DNA from: Caballeronia sordidicola
GTDB taxonomy: Bacteria; Pseudomonadota; Gammaproteobacteria; Burkholderiales; Burkholderiaceae
Assembly: GCF_000729995.1 (NCBI RefSeq)
Contig: NZ_JNFG01000198.1
Location: 1-64,000, forward strand
Direction of reading: 5' to 3'
Length of the DNA stretch: 64,000 bases
Below the pieces are notes generated by a model, which made no database searches, was not told the origin of the DNA, and saw nothing but the letters and a program-made list of their open reading frames with translations. Both the position numbers and the translations under genes were made by a program. This document shows, piece after piece, positions 17,789-27,656 of this stretch (positions are counted from its first letter, which is position 1; every line of letters begins with the position of its first letter).

Positions 17789-20700
17789 CTACGGATTCAG
17801 CCAGCTCTTGGGAGCACGCGGCGGGAACGCCAGCGCGAAGTTCTCGGACGCGACGGTGAGGTTCGGACTGTAGAACGGATCACAGGCGATGACATCGCCC
17901 CAGCGCGACAACATATAGCCGCGTTCACGGGCGTCACGTTCGATCTGCGCAGCGCTCACGTTTTCGCCCCGCGATACTGACTCCAGGTGATAAAGCTCGG
18001 CAAACGGCGTAAAAACAATGTCATATCCGGCTTCACGAATCTTGAGACAAAGGTCAACGTCGTTATAGCCGACCGTGAGATTCTCTTCATCGTACCCCCC
18101 GACATTCTCGAACACGTTCTTGGGCACCAGCATGCACGCCGCCGTCACAGCCGAGATGTTTTGAACAAGCATCGGACGGCCGAAATAGCCGTTCGAATGA
18201 CGTGGGAAATGCCGATGGCCATGCGCCGCCACGCCGTACAAACCAAGAATCACGCCCGCATGCTGGACGGTGTCGTTGGCGTAGTAAAGCTTTGCTCCAA
18301 CCGCTCCAACATTTGAGCGACTTGCCTGAATGACGAGTTCGAGCAGCCAATCGTCGTGAATGACTTCGATGTCGTTGTTGATAAATCCCAGGACTGATCC
18401 GGTCGCGATCTCGGCTGCGCGATTATTGAGCGCTGAGAAGTTGAAGGCGCCCTCCACTCGAAGTATCTTCACGCGTGGATCGTGGCTCACCATCTCGAAG
18501 TAATCAAGTGTCTCCGGTTCGACACTCTCGTTGTCAACGATGATGACTTCCATATTGTCGTACTTCGTTGAATGCAGCAGGCCATCAATTGCAACCTTCA
18601 ACACGCCCAGCCGATCGCGTGTCGGCACAATCAGCGAAACGCGCGGTAACACGACTGGCGGTTGCCGCTTGATGCGCCACCAACTTGGGAACTGTTCGAT
18701 GCCGACCACTTCCGAAGTCGGCTCCGCCTGGCTGAAATACTCGACCAGCGCACGCCGTGCGCTTTCCACTGATGCATCCGGGTTATTGGTCGAGAAGCTG
18801 GCGACTCCCGGAAAAATGCGCCAGTGATAGAGCACATGGGGAATGTGACGGATGCGTGACGGGTGCGAGTGAAGCAGGAATCTCAGGGCGAAATCGTAGT
18901 CCTGGCTACCTTCGAAACCCACTCGGAATCCGCCGATTTTTCGTGCAATCGAACTCCTGTACACGCCCATGTGGGCGATGAAGTTCTGCGAATAGAAAAG
19001 CTCCTGGTTCCAGTCGGTCTTGAAATGCGCGTCATGACGGCGGTCGTTCTCATCGACTTTATCTTCGTCGGTGTAAATCAGGTCGACGTCCGGGTGCCGG
19101 TTGATTTCTTCCGCGACCATATAAAGCGCGTGCACCGGTAGCGCATCGTCATGATCCATCAACGCGACGAACTCCCCCGTCACCAGATCGAGAGCCGTGT
19201 TGCTGGCGGCTGAGATATGGCCGTTCTTCGGACGGAATGCAACCTTGATGCGCGAATCACGCTGCCTGTATTCGTCCAGCACCGCGCGGACCTCGGGGTT
19301 CGTCGAGGCATCGTCAGCAATGCAAAGTTCCCAATTTTCGTAGGTCTGTGTAAGGACAGTGTCGAGCGCCTTGCTCAGGTATTTCGGGCGCGGGTTGAAA
19401 ACCGGCATCAAGACCGAGATCAGTGGCTTCAGGGGTAATTCGGATCCCTTTGCATGAATACGGGCGATATCGTCCTGGCTAAGGGTGTCGTAACGCTCAA
19501 CCCACGCCCGATACTCGCCGTTGTCGTATTTCGTGGCAATGCCGCCGCGCACCAGCGTCTTGACCGTGCGCAGATCGCCGCGCACGACCGCACGGAACAG
19601 GGTCGCTCGCTGCTCGGGGTCGAGCGCCGCATACCCTTCACGAATTAGCGCCAACTTGCTCACGTTACGCACCGACAAACATTTGATGGAAAAACGCACA
19701 CCACGCCGGTCGGTTGGATCGAAACGAAGGCTACGCACTCCGGCGGGCAGCACGATCAACCGTTGCTCACGTCCTTCCCTATAGCTCGCGATCGGGAAGG
19801 AGAAAACCTGCTCACCTCTGTCGCCGGCAACCGCATAAACGATCGGTCTCAGATCCGCCTCATCGGACACAATCTCGATCTCCATGCGCGCCCAGCCGGC
19901 CTTCATCCCGTTCCAGCCGGTCACCACCTGAAATTGCGGGTCGTCGCCGGTGCTGATGAAGCCACCTTCTACTTGCTGCACGTCCTTGCCCGCTATGTAG
20001 TCGGGTCGCCCAATGCTGCGCACCATGCGCGCCGGTACCAGCGCGATATTGCGTATGCGCCGTGCAAGTACGCTTGCCGCTCTTACCGGTTCTGAGAGGC
20101 GCCAGCTCCAGGAAGTGCGATAGGCGTGGACGGCCGCGCTCAATTCGGCAACGCGGGCGCTGAGATGCTTTATTGTTGCATCCGACTCTTTTTTCTCACG
20201 CTGAAGCTTGATCAATTCCGCGCGATGCAAGGAAGTTTGCTTGCGCAGCGAGGCGAGCATGCCGCTGTTGCGTTGCAGTTCCACGTCCTTTTCAGCTAAC
20301 GAACTTGCGTTCAGTGCAGCCTGCTTGCGCGCTGCCTCTTCAGCGTCGCGCAAAGTCGCCACCGCAGCTTCCAGCGAAGTCCGCCCCTCGTGAAACTCGC
20401 TGATCTCGAACTCCCGTGCCTTTAGAGAACGCTGAAGCCCGACCATCTGTTCGTTGTCTTCGAAACGCCCTTCAAACACACCCGAGGCGAGTAAGGGCAA
20501 CGCCGCATCGGATGCGAGCGCGATCAGGTACATCGGGTCGATGAGACCAGGCGCCCGCTGAATTCCCTCGTCGTCCTGAACGTAGCTCACCAGCGGACCG
20601 CTGCCCTCGGCCAGCAGCGCCGAACCATAGATCACGCGTTGTCCGTACATCGCAACATGAGCAAACGATGCGTTCAAAAGTGCCTGGAACTCCTGGCGGC

Positions 20701-21160
20701 TCAATTCCTTGACATGGAATGGATTGTTGAAATTCGGGATTTCAGAGTAAGTACGCCGGTCCGGGCTCGACATGACGAGCAAACCGCCAGGCCGCAGTAC
20801 TCGTTTGATCTCGGCAAACATTTTCTCGTGCTGATCGTGATGCTCGATCGTTTCGAAGCTCACAACCACATCGACCGATGCGTCCGGCAACGGGATGTCC
20901 GCAGCGGAACCGGCGCGAAACTCCAAGTTGATATTTCGGTAGCTGCCCCGTGCGTGAGCGATCGCTTCGTCGGAGATATCGACGCCTACGACACTGCGTG
21001 CAACTCGCGCGAGGATGGCGGAGCCATAGCCTTCACCGCTTGCTATATCAAGGACATCCTTTGCTGACACGAGATCGGCTGCGCATTCGTAGCGATGCAT
21101 GTGCTCCAGCTCAATACCGCCATGCTGATCGGGGACAAAACGTTCACCGGTAAATTCCAT
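17789..21160 (-). CDS. Methyltransferase - coiled coil - double GT2 glycosyltransferase
   Basis: An 1123-residue multidomain enzyme. Residues 1 to about 240 are a SAM methyltransferase (VLDIASGEGYGSAILA near 36, VVVSFETIEHHDQ near 100). Residues about 260-345 are a coiled coil ending in an SWRLSEPVR stretch typical of large GT2 proteins. After a linker domain come two GT2 domains: one from about 580 (PLISVLMPVFNPRPK, DDAST, DHDDALP, then FEGSQDYDF) and one from about 840 (RVSLIVPTRDRLG, VDNESV, NNDIEV, GYNDVDLCL). This could extend and methylate the growing O-chain. The methyltransferase/coiled-coil combination recalls WbdD, which caps and measures chains in E. coli O9a, but WbdD carries a kinase rather than GT2 domains. 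Confidence 0.85.
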   Translation of the reverse strand: MEFTGERFVPDQHGGIELEHMHRYECAADLVSAKDVLDIASGEGYGSAILARVARSVVGVDISDEAIAHARGSYRNINLEFRAGSAADIPLPDASVDVVVSFETIEHHDQHEKMFAEIKRVLRPGGLLVMSSPDRRTYSEIPNFNNPFHVKELSRQEFQALLNASFAHVAMYGQRVIYGSALLAEGSGPLVSYVQDDEGIQRAPGLIDPMYLIALASDAALPLLASGVFEGRFEDNEQMVGLQRSLKAREFEISEFHEGRTSLEAAVATLRDAEEAARKQAALNASSLAEKDVELQRNSGMLASLRKQTSLHRAELIKLQREKKESDATIKHLSARVAELSAAVHAYRTSWSWRLSEPVRAASVLARRIRNIALVPARMVRSIGRPDYIAGKDVQQVEGGFISTGDDPQFQVVTGWNGMKAGWARMEIEIVSDEADLRPIVYAVAGDRGEQVFSFPIASYREGREQRLIVLPAGVRSLRFDPTDRRGVRFSIKCLSVRNVSKLALIREGYAALDPEQRATLFRAVVRGDLRTVKTLVRGGIATKYDNGEYRAWVERYDTLSQDDIARIHAKGSELPLKPLISVLMPVFNPRPKYLSKALDTVLTQTYENWELCIADDASTNPEVRAVLDEYRQRDSRIKVAFRPKNGHISAASNTALDLVTGEFVALMDHDDALPVHALYMVAEEINRHPDVDLIYTDEDKVDENDRRHDAHFKTDWNQELFYSQNFIAHMGVYRSSIARKIGGFRVGFEGSQDYDFALRFLLHSHPSRIRHIPHVLYHWRIFPGVASFSTNNPDASVESARRALVEYFSQAEPTSEVVGIEQFPSWWRIKRQPPVVLPRVSLIVPTRDRLGVLKVAIDGLLHSTKYDNMEVIIVDNESVEPETLDYFEMVSHDPRVKILRVEGAFNFSALNNRAAEIATGSVLGFINNDIEVIHDDWLLELVIQASRSNVGAVGAKLYYANDTVQHAGVILGLYGVAAHGHRHFPRHSNGYFGRPMLVQNISAVTAACMLVPKNVFENVGGYDEENLTVGYNDVDLCLKIREAGYDIVFTPFAELYHLESVSRGENVSAAQIERDARERGYMLSRWGDVIACDPFYSPNLTVASENFALAFPPRAPKSWLNP

Positions 21161-21191
21161 ATTTCTTACGTGTTAGATCGTTGGCACTGCG

Positions 21192-23087
21192 TTATTCGAA
21201 CTGTCTAACCCGCGGGGGAGACGCCAATTTGAAAAACCTGCCGCCTTCAATAGCCAGGTTCGGGTTGTAGAACACATCACTCCAGAGCGCCGCGCCCCAA
21301 CGTTCGTGCATGCATCGACTTTCGCGCAGCAATCTTTCAGCCCGCTCGCCGTCGGCGTCACGCCCGCGTGTCGCCGATTCGTAATGGTAGAGACCCGCAT
21401 AAGGCACGTATACGTTCCGATATCCCGCACGATCGAGTTTCAAACAAAAATCAACGTCGTTGTAGGCCACGCCCAGGCCGCTCGCATCGAGTCCGCCTAC
21501 GGATTCATACAACGATTTCCTGACCACGAGGCAGGCCGCAGTGACTGCGCTGACCTGCTGCGCCAGCATAGCGCGGCCGAAATAACCGGCCTCGCCGCGA
21601 CGCAGCAAATGATGCATATGACCCGCAACCGACCCGCCCGCAAGCACAACGCCGCCATGCTGCAGGCGGTCGTCCGGATACCAGAGCGCGGCGCCTGCCG
21701 CACCCGTTTCAGGTAACAACGCGTAGCCGCACAAGATATCAAGCCAGTCAGGCTGCGTTACTTCCATGTCGTTGTTCAACAGACATAGAAGCTTGCCCCG
21801 CGCGTGCGCCACCGCTTCGTTATTCAGCGCCGAGAAGTTAAACGGTGCGTCCACGCGTAGCACCGTCACATCCGGTTGTCGTGCGTAACGCTCGAGCAAC
21901 GCGAGCGCGTCGCTGTCGGTTGAGCCGTTGTCGACAATGATGATCTCGAAGTGCTCGTAGCGCGTCTGCTCACGGAGACTGTCGACACAGCGTTTGAGCA
22001 GATCACTCCTATCGCGCGTGGGGATCACAATGGACACCAACGGCTTCGGCTCGGGAACCTCGAACGTCGCACGTACCATTGACGATTTGTCGCTCACGGC
22101 TTCGACTTTCGCCGCATGTCCGAGTCTTTGCAAGTGCTCGCGCACCGCCCGCAGCGATGCCTCGCGCGCATAGGGCTTGGCCGCAACATTGCCCGCCGTG
22201 CTTTCTGCGCTCAGACGCCAGTGATAAAGCACATGCGGGATGTGGACAATCTGTTTCGCGTCGATCCGCTCGGAGCAACGCAACACAAGGTCATGATCCT
22301 GGCTTCCCTCGAAGCCTGCCCAAAAGCCGCCTGCGTCCCGAAGTAGCGTCGTCTCGAACACGCCGAGATGCGAGAACATGTTCTGTCCGAGCATAAGAAC
22401 GGGATTCCAGTCCGACTTGAAGTACGGCTCGACGCGCTGGCCATCGAGCGCGAGCTTGTCTTCATCGCTGAAGAACATACGGGCGTCCGGAAAACGCTCA
22501 ACGTAACGGGCGACCATCAGTAACGCGTGTTCCGGTAGTATGTCATCGTGATCGAGCAAAGCGATGAAGCGGCCACCAGCCAGCGCACAGGCGTCATTAC
22601 TCGCGGAGCAGATATGGCCGTTGCGCGTACGTCGCACCACCTTGATTCGTGGATCGCGATCCGCGTATTCTGCCAGCGTCTTGGCAACTTGCGGTGCCGT
22701 CGACGCATCGTCGCAAATGCAAAGCTCCCACTCCGGATAGAGTTGAGCGCGCACCGACTCGATCATTTCGCGAAGGAACGCATCGGGCGTGTTGTACACG
22801 GGAACGACAACCGATATGAGCGGCCGCGAAATCATCGCCTCCGCCTCGGCGCGCAGTGCTGCGCGCTGCTGTGCGTCGATTGTGTCGTACTGGCGGATCC
22901 AGCCGGCGTAGTCGTCAGTCGCCGCCGCTGCGCGCGCGAGCAACCGCCGCACTCCACCCAGTCCGCCGCTCCGAACCACGCCCGCAACCGCGCGTGCAAC
23001 CGGCAACGCACCACCGCGCACGCGGATGGCTTGCTGAACACCACGGAGCAACTGATTCAGAGAACGCGGCAGCAAACTCCAGCGCAT
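21192..23087 (-). CDS. Double-domain GT2 glycosyltransferase
   Basis: A 631-residue protein with two GT2 domains of about 250 residues each. The first begins near residue 89 (PLISVVVPVYNTPDAFL) and has DDASTAP, DHDDILPEHA and FEGSQDHDLVLR. The second begins near 347 (PLVSIVIPTRDRSD) with VDNGSTDSD, LLNNDMEV and VAYNDVDFCLKL. Both DxD-type sites look complete, so it may add two different sugars, possibly rhamnose given rfbBACD in the locus. It starts immediately after the wzt stop codon (23088) with no gap and ends 31 bases before the next gene, so it is part of one operon. The protein is cytoplasmic with a basic N-terminus that may touch the membrane. Confidence 0.88.
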   Translation of the reverse strand: MRWSLLPRSLNQLLRGVQQAIRVRGGALPVARAVAGVVRSGGLGGVRRLLARAAAATDDYAGWIRQYDTIDAQQRAALRAEAEAMISRPLISVVVPVYNTPDAFLREMIESVRAQLYPEWELCICDDASTAPQVAKTLAEYADRDPRIKVVRRTRNGHICSASNDACALAGGRFIALLDHDDILPEHALLMVARYVERFPDARMFFSDEDKLALDGQRVEPYFKSDWNPVLMLGQNMFSHLGVFETTLLRDAGGFWAGFEGSQDHDLVLRCSERIDAKQIVHIPHVLYHWRLSAESTAGNVAAKPYAREASLRAVREHLQRLGHAAKVEAVSDKSSMVRATFEVPEPKPLVSIVIPTRDRSDLLKRCVDSLREQTRYEHFEIIIVDNGSTDSDALALLERYARQPDVTVLRVDAPFNFSALNNEAVAHARGKLLCLLNNDMEVTQPDWLDILCGYALLPETGAAGAALWYPDDRLQHGGVVLAGGSVAGHMHHLLRRGEAGYFGRAMLAQQVSAVTAACLVVRKSLYESVGGLDASGLGVAYNDVDFCLKLDRAGYRNVYVPYAGLYHYESATRGRDADGERAERLLRESRCMHERWGAALWSDVFYNPNLAIEGGRFFKLASPPRVRQFE

Positions 23088-23837
23088 CTATCCGACCTGT
23101 GCTTCGTAGGCCGCGACGACCTCTTCCACTGCGCCAAACGCGCGCACCCGCCCGTGGTCCATCCACAACGCCTTGTTGCATACGCGTCGAATCTCGGCAT
23201 TGGCATGCATTGCCAGCACGACGATCTCGGCACGACTATGCAGGTCGGCCAGCCGCGCCTGGGCCTTGTGCATAAACGATGCGTCTCCCACGCCCATGAC
23301 TTCGTCCAGCAGCAGAATTTCGGCGTCGACCGCAGTGGATACCGCGAATGCAAGACGCACGCGCATGCCGCTTGAATAGGTTCGAAGCGGCAGGTCGAGA
23401 TAGTCGCCTAGCTCGCAAAATTCCGCGATGCCCTCGATCTTTTCCTTGATCTCGGCGTCGGTCATGCCAAGCAGGAGTCCTCGCAGGCGGATGTTCTGAT
23501 AACCGGTCGAATTCTCATCCATGCCGAGGCTGATATCGAGGAGCGGCACGATCTTTCCGTCGCTGGCAATCGTGCCAATAGTCGGCGAATAAATTCCGGC
23601 CATGATCCGCAGCAACGTGGACTTGCCGGCTCCGTTGTGGCCAATCAGGCCGATCCGGTCACCGCTGTCAAAACGGAGATCGACGTTGTCGAGCGCGCGC
23701 ACCACGATCACGCCATCGGTGTCTTCGGCAATGGAGTTGCGTCGTCCCATCCGCAGCACTTGCTTCTTCAGCGAACGGCCTTGCACGTCGTAAATCGGCA
23801 AGTCCAGCGTTGCTCCGTTGAGCTCAATGAAAGCCAT
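23088..23837 (-). CDS. wzt: O-antigen ABC transporter ATP-binding protein
   Basis: ATPase subunit of the ABC exporter that moves undecaprenyl-linked O-antigen across the inner membrane. Walker A (GHNGAGKSTLL, near 66), the signature YSSGMRVRLAF (near 155) and Walker B (ILLLDEVMGVGD, near 175) are intact. At 249 residues it consists of the nucleotide-binding domain only and lacks the C-terminal carbohydrate-binding domain that reads the chain terminus in E. coli O9a-type Wzt. It therefore resembles capsule-type or cap-independent exporters. It follows wzm by 10 bases. Confidence 0.92.
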   Translation of the reverse strand: MAFIELNGATLDLPIYDVQGRSLKKQVLRMGRRNSIAEDTDGVIVVRALDNVDLRFDSGDRIGLIGHNGAGKSTLLRIMAGIYSPTIGTIASDGKIVPLLDISLGMDENSTGYQNIRLRGLLLGMTDAEIKEKIEGIAEFCELGDYLDLPLRTYSSGMRVRLAFAVSTAVDAEILLLDEVMGVGDASFMHKAQARLADLHSRAEIVVLAMHANAEIRRVCNKALWMDHGRVRAFGAVEEVVAAYEAQVG

Positions 23838-23847
23838 GTGTGTTCTC

Positions 23848-24630
23848 TTAAACCCAATAGGGAATGCGTTTCAGGTAGCGGCCGGTCATCGAGAGCGCAA
23901 CAATCCAGCCGACGATGGCCATGCCGATCGTCACTTCCCACGTCAGCGCACTTGGTGCTTGTCCAATAAGCGGTGACCGCACGAGTTCGATCAGGTGAGC
24001 CAGCGGGTTCCACTCGACAATGAAGGCGTAGCGCTTCAACGCATCCGGGCGATAAATAATCGGCGTAACGTAAAACGCAATCTGGATCAATGCGGCGATG
24101 ATCTGTGGCAGATCTCGGAACCGGGCCGACAATAGGCCGGCGAGCATTGCTATCCACATTGCATTAAGCATGTAGATCACAAGCGCCGGAATGAAGAGTG
24201 GCAGCATCTCCCAGTCCTTGACCCCGAAGACCGCGATCAGCACAACCACAATGATAAAGTTATGCGCCAGGATCACCAGGTTGCGCCAGACGACTTGCAG
24301 GATGTAGATCAGCTTGGGCGTCGCGGCCTGACGAATGTAAGTTCCGCTGTTTATGTACGCCATTCCGCCTTCTTGCACCGTCTGAGCGAACGTGGTCCAC
24401 ATCACGAGACTGACCGCCAGAAACGGCAGGTAGTCGTGCATGCTCATGCCGAACAACGTGCCGTACACCACGCCGATCGTTCCAATCATCACGCCCATGC
24501 TGATGGTGAGCCAGAATGGGCCGACGCGTGAGCGGGCATAACGCTGCCGCACTTCGAGCCAGCCAAGCAGCGTCCAGAGCCTCCATGACGCCAAGCTCTG
24601 CGTCAGGTCTAACGATATAAGTTTGAACAT
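23848..24630 (-). CDS. wzm: O-antigen ABC transporter permease
   Basis: A 260-residue ABC-2 family permease with about six membrane segments. The N-terminal amphipathic part has the RYARSRVGPFWLTIS motif typical of Wzm/KpsM/TagG proteins. It pairs with the ATPase encoded 10 bases downstream to form the exporter for the polysaccharide built by the surrounding glycosyltransferases, and its presence shows the ABC-dependent rather than the Wzy-dependent pathway. The gene lies 68 bases after the preceding glycosyltransferase. Confidence 0.92.
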   Translation of the reverse strand: MFKLISLDLTQSLASWRLWTLLGWLEVRQRYARSRVGPFWLTISMGVMIGTIGVVYGTLFGMSMHDYLPFLAVSLVMWTTFAQTVQEGGMAYINSGTYIRQAATPKLIYILQVVWRNLVILAHNFIIVVVLIAVFGVKDWEMLPLFIPALVIYMLNAMWIAMLAGLLSARFRDLPQIIAALIQIAFYVTPIIYRPDALKRYAFIVEWNPLAHLIELVRSPLIGQAPSALTWEVTIGMAIVGWIVALSMTGRYLKRIPYWV

Positions 24631-24698
24631 TGAAGTTTGTCTTGAGGTTCCGTTAATTCCAGTGAGTCTTACACTCGCGTTTTATCTCATTACAAGCG

Positions 24699-25592
24699 CT
24701 ATATCTTCCCGAACGCGCCCATGTGCCCCAATAAGCCATGCCAAATTCCAAGACACGCCATGCGCACGTGCTCCAGGCGAGGCGTGAGCCAAAGTCCGTA
24801 GATGACCAGACGAACCGGCATCGCAACGATCTCGGTCCATTTCCAGGTCCACGGCATATAGCCACGCATGATCAGATTGGTCGCGTTGCGGAACAGATAG
24901 TAGTGCCGCAGCGGGCTGTGGCTCGGATAAGCGCGTCCGAGCACCCGGATCGGCTCGCCGCCAAGCGAATGCCGCAGGCTCAGCAAGGGCGTACCCAATA
25001 CCGAATAGTGCGCCGCGCGAGCCCGCACGCACCACTCGACGTCGACGAAGTCTATAAAAAGCGAATCGTCCATCGGACCTATGTCGCGCCACGCACCGAG
25101 ATTCAGACACGACGCTGATGAGATCAGAAAGTCGACCTCTATAGGCTCAGTACCCTCCGGCACAATCCGTTTCAACGCCGGGAACCCAAAGCGCACGAAG
25201 GGCGCGACCCCTCCCAGCCGGGCGTCGTCGTAGGCCGGGCCGAGCAAGGCGACTCTCCGACCGCTGCTCAACTGGTCAGCCAGCATGCGCGGCAGGCCCT
25301 CGAGGAGTTCGGTCGACGGCTCGCTGTCCTGATCAAAAAGCAGCGCACGCTCGCACCCGGCCTCAATCAGGTAGTCGATACCCTGATTCAAAGCCGTCGC
25401 GATCCCCAGATTGTCGCCGTTGGAAATCAACACGACGCGATCCTCAAGACCCAGCTCAGCGCGGCTTTGCGCCCCTTCGGTGTTATCGATCACCACGCAT
25501 AGGCCAAAATCGGCAAACCGGTTGGCCCGGCGGATGCACTGGTCATCGGGGTGGTAGAAGACGACGGCGATTCCCGTCCCCGGGTTAGCCAC
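24699..25592 (-). CDS. GT2 glycosyltransferase, rhamnosyltransferase-like
   Basis: A 297-residue single-domain GT2 protein. IAVVFYHPDDQCI, VVIDNTEG, SNGDNLGIATALNQGIDYL and LLFDQDSEPS match the rhamnosyltransferase (RfbF/WbbL-like) branch, in which DQDS holds the metal-binding acidic residues. With dTDP-rhamnose genes in the same operon, transfer of L-rhamnose early in O-chain or adaptor synthesis is the likely role. Its start overlaps the end of hldD by eight bases, suggesting coupled translation. Confidence 0.85.
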   Translation of the reverse strand: MANPGTGIAVVFYHPDDQCIRRANRFADFGLCVVIDNTEGAQSRAELGLEDRVVLISNGDNLGIATALNQGIDYLIEAGCERALLFDQDSEPSTELLEGLPRMLADQLSSGRRVALLGPAYDDARLGGVAPFVRFGFPALKRIVPEGTEPIEVDFLISSASCLNLGAWRDIGPMDDSLFIDFVDVEWCVRARAAHYSVLGTPLLSLRHSLGGEPIRVLGRAYPSHSPLRHYYLFRNATNLIMRGYMPWTWKWTEIVAMPVRLVIYGLWLTPRLEHVRMACLGIWHGLLGHMGAFGKI

Positions 25593-26580
25593 GTTGATCG
25601 GTCATCCAACGCACGTAGCGATCGACCCCTTCCTGAACCGTCAGGAACGGTGCGTCGTACCCGGCCGCGCGCAGCTTCGACTGATCCGCCTGAGTGAAGC
25701 ATTGGTACTTGCCGCGCAACGCGTCGGGGAACGGAATGTACTCAATCAGCCCGCGTTGCACCAACTCCGCCAGGGACAAAGGCGCTTCGCCGTCAATTGC
25801 CCGCAGCGAGTTCACCACCGTCGACGCAATGTCGTTGAACGGCTGCGCGCGCCCTGTGCCCAGGTTGAAAATGCCCGATGTCTCCGGATGATCGAAGAAG
25901 TGCAGATTGACCTTCGTCACGTCTTCCACCGACACGAAATCGCGCGTCTGCTCGCCCGCGCCATACCCGTTGTATTCACCGAACAGCTTGACCTTGCCCT
26001 CGGCGCGGAACTGGTTAAAGTTGTGGAACGCGACAGATGCCATGCGCCCCTTGTGATTCTCGCGCTGCCCGTACACGTTGAAATAGCGGAAACCAGCGAT
26101 CTGCGTGCGCGCTTTCGGCAGGGTCTGGCGCACGATCTGATCGAAGAGAAATTTCGAATAGCCGTACACGTTCAACGGCTTCTCAACGTCGCGACGCTCG
26201 ACGAACTCACTCGACCCGCCATACACCGCCGCCGACGATGCATACAAGAATTGCACGCCCTGCTCCAGGCACGTGTCCAGCACGTCGCGGCTATAGCGGA
26301 AGTTGTTTTCCATCATGTAGCGGCCGTCGGTCTCCATGGTGTCCGAGCACGCGCCTTCATGGAAAATGGCCCTGACCTTGCCGAAATCGCCGCGTTTAAA
26401 GCGCGCGACGAACTCGGTCTTGTCGAGGAAATCGTCGACTTCGCAATCGACCAGGTTCTTGAATTTGTCGGCGCGCGTGAGGTTGTCGACGGCGATCACA
26501 CGTTGCTCGCCACGCTCGTTGAGCGCCTTGACGATGTTGCTGCCGATAAACCCGGCCGCGCCGGTAACGATGATTGTCAT
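25585..26580 (-). CDS. hldD: ADP-L-glycero-D-manno-heptose 6-epimerase
   Basis: Catalyses the last step of ADP-heptose synthesis, converting the D-glycero to the L-glycero form for LPS core assembly. The 331-residue protein starts with the NAD(P)-binding motif IIVTGAAGFIGSNIVKALN and contains the short-chain-dehydrogenase catalytic YGYSKFLFDQ (YxxxK) near 142. The HEGACSDTMETDG segment near 74 is characteristic of RfaD/HldD. It is 37 bases downstream of the kinase gene hldA. Confidence 0.95.
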   Translation of the reverse strand: MTIIVTGAAGFIGSNIVKALNERGEQRVIAVDNLTRADKFKNLVDCEVDDFLDKTEFVARFKRGDFGKVRAIFHEGACSDTMETDGRYMMENNFRYSRDVLDTCLEQGVQFLYASSAAVYGGSSEFVERRDVEKPLNVYGYSKFLFDQIVRQTLPKARTQIAGFRYFNVYGQRENHKGRMASVAFHNFNQFRAEGKVKLFGEYNGYGAGEQTRDFVSVEDVTKVNLHFFDHPETSGIFNLGTGRAQPFNDIASTVVNSLRAIDGEAPLSLAELVQRGLIEYIPFPDALRGKYQCFTQADQSKLRAAGYDAPFLTVQEGVDRYVRWMTDQRG

Positions 26581-26617
26581 GGAATTTCTTTAGCGAGACC
26601 GCAAACGGCTCATCAAT

Positions 26618-27613
26618 TTAAGGTTGGCGCAATGGGAACAGTTCTTCGAAGCTTATTGGGACCGTACCCAGCTTTCCGACGACCACACCGGCCGCACGAT
26701 TTGCGTAGTGTATAGCGTCGATGAGCGACAATCCGGCTCCTAGCATGGTGGCTACGGTTGCAATGACCGTGTCTCCCGCACCGGAAACGTCAAAAACATC
26801 GCGTGCTTCGGTGGGAACATGGACTGGCGGAGCGTCGCTAAAAAGCGTCATGCCTTCTTCTGAACGCGTCAGGAGCAATGCGTCGATGTCGAGCGACTTG
26901 CGCAACGTGTCAACGCGCCCGGCCAGCATCTGCTCAGACGACCACGCGCCGACTACATCGCGCAACTCTGCACGATTCGGCGTAATGAGCGTCGCCCCTC
27001 GATAGCGTGTCCAGCCCGGTCCCTTGGGGTCGATGAGAACCTGTTTGCCTGCAGCGCGCGCCCTCGAGATCATCGTAGAGACGTGCGTCAGACCACCTTT
27101 CGCGTAATCCGACAACAGCACGATGTCCACGTCGGGCAGGACGGCCTCAAAGCGGGCGAGACCTGCCAAAAGGATTTCTTTCGTCGGCGTTTCTTCAAAG
27201 TCGACGCGTAGCAACTGCTGCTGTCTCGCGATCACGCGCAACTTGATAATCGTGGCGATCGAGACGTCGCGCTCAGCATGTGCGTGGACGTTGCTCGCAG
27301 CGAGTAATTCGACGAGACGCCGACCTGGCTCGTCATGGCCGATTACGCAGATCAGAGAGGCCTGCGCGCCGAGACCCGCGATATTACAAGCGACATTCGC
27401 GGCGCCCCCCAACCGCTCTTCGGTGCGCTGAACGTGCACGACAGGCACCGGCGCTTCCGGAGAAATCCGGTCTACGTTACCGAACCAATAACGGTCCAGC
27501 ATGACGTCGCCAACCACTAATACTTTCGAACGGCCGAGGTTGGCGCGCGGAATATGCTCAAGTCGAATTGACGACAAGTCAAGGTTAGTACGGGAGCTTT
27601 CGTTTGATGACAT
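26618..27613 (-). CDS. hldA: D-glycero-beta-D-manno-heptose-7-phosphate kinase
   Basis: PfkB/ribokinase-family kinase equivalent to the N-terminal domain of HldE/RfaE. It phosphorylates heptose 7-phosphate at C1 in ADP-heptose synthesis. GGAANVACNIAGLGA near 78 and the C-terminal DVSGAGDTVIATVATMLGAG (catalytic Asp) are diagnostic. At 331 residues it lacks the nucleotidyltransferase half of HldE, so a separate HldC must be encoded elsewhere. I start it at MSSNESS (27613) because the 28 upstream residues run into the rfbD gene and look non-native. It lies between the rhamnose genes and hldD. Confidence 0.92.
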   Translation of the reverse strand: MSSNESSRTNLDLSSIRLEHIPRANLGRSKVLVVGDVMLDRYWFGNVDRISPEAPVPVVHVQRTEERLGGAANVACNIAGLGAQASLICVIGHDEPGRRLVELLAASNVHAHAERDVSIATIIKLRVIARQQQLLRVDFEETPTKEILLAGLARFEAVLPDVDIVLLSDYAKGGLTHVSTMISRARAAGKQVLIDPKGPGWTRYRGATLITPNRAELRDVVGAWSSEQMLAGRVDTLRKSLDIDALLLTRSEEGMTLFSDAPPVHVPTEARDVFDVSGAGDTVIATVATMLGAGLSLIDAIHYANRAAGVVVGKLGTVPISFEELFPLRQP

Positions 27614-27656
27614 AAAAGAGGAATCCTTGACCCCGGCGGGTACAGCGCCGGTCAAG

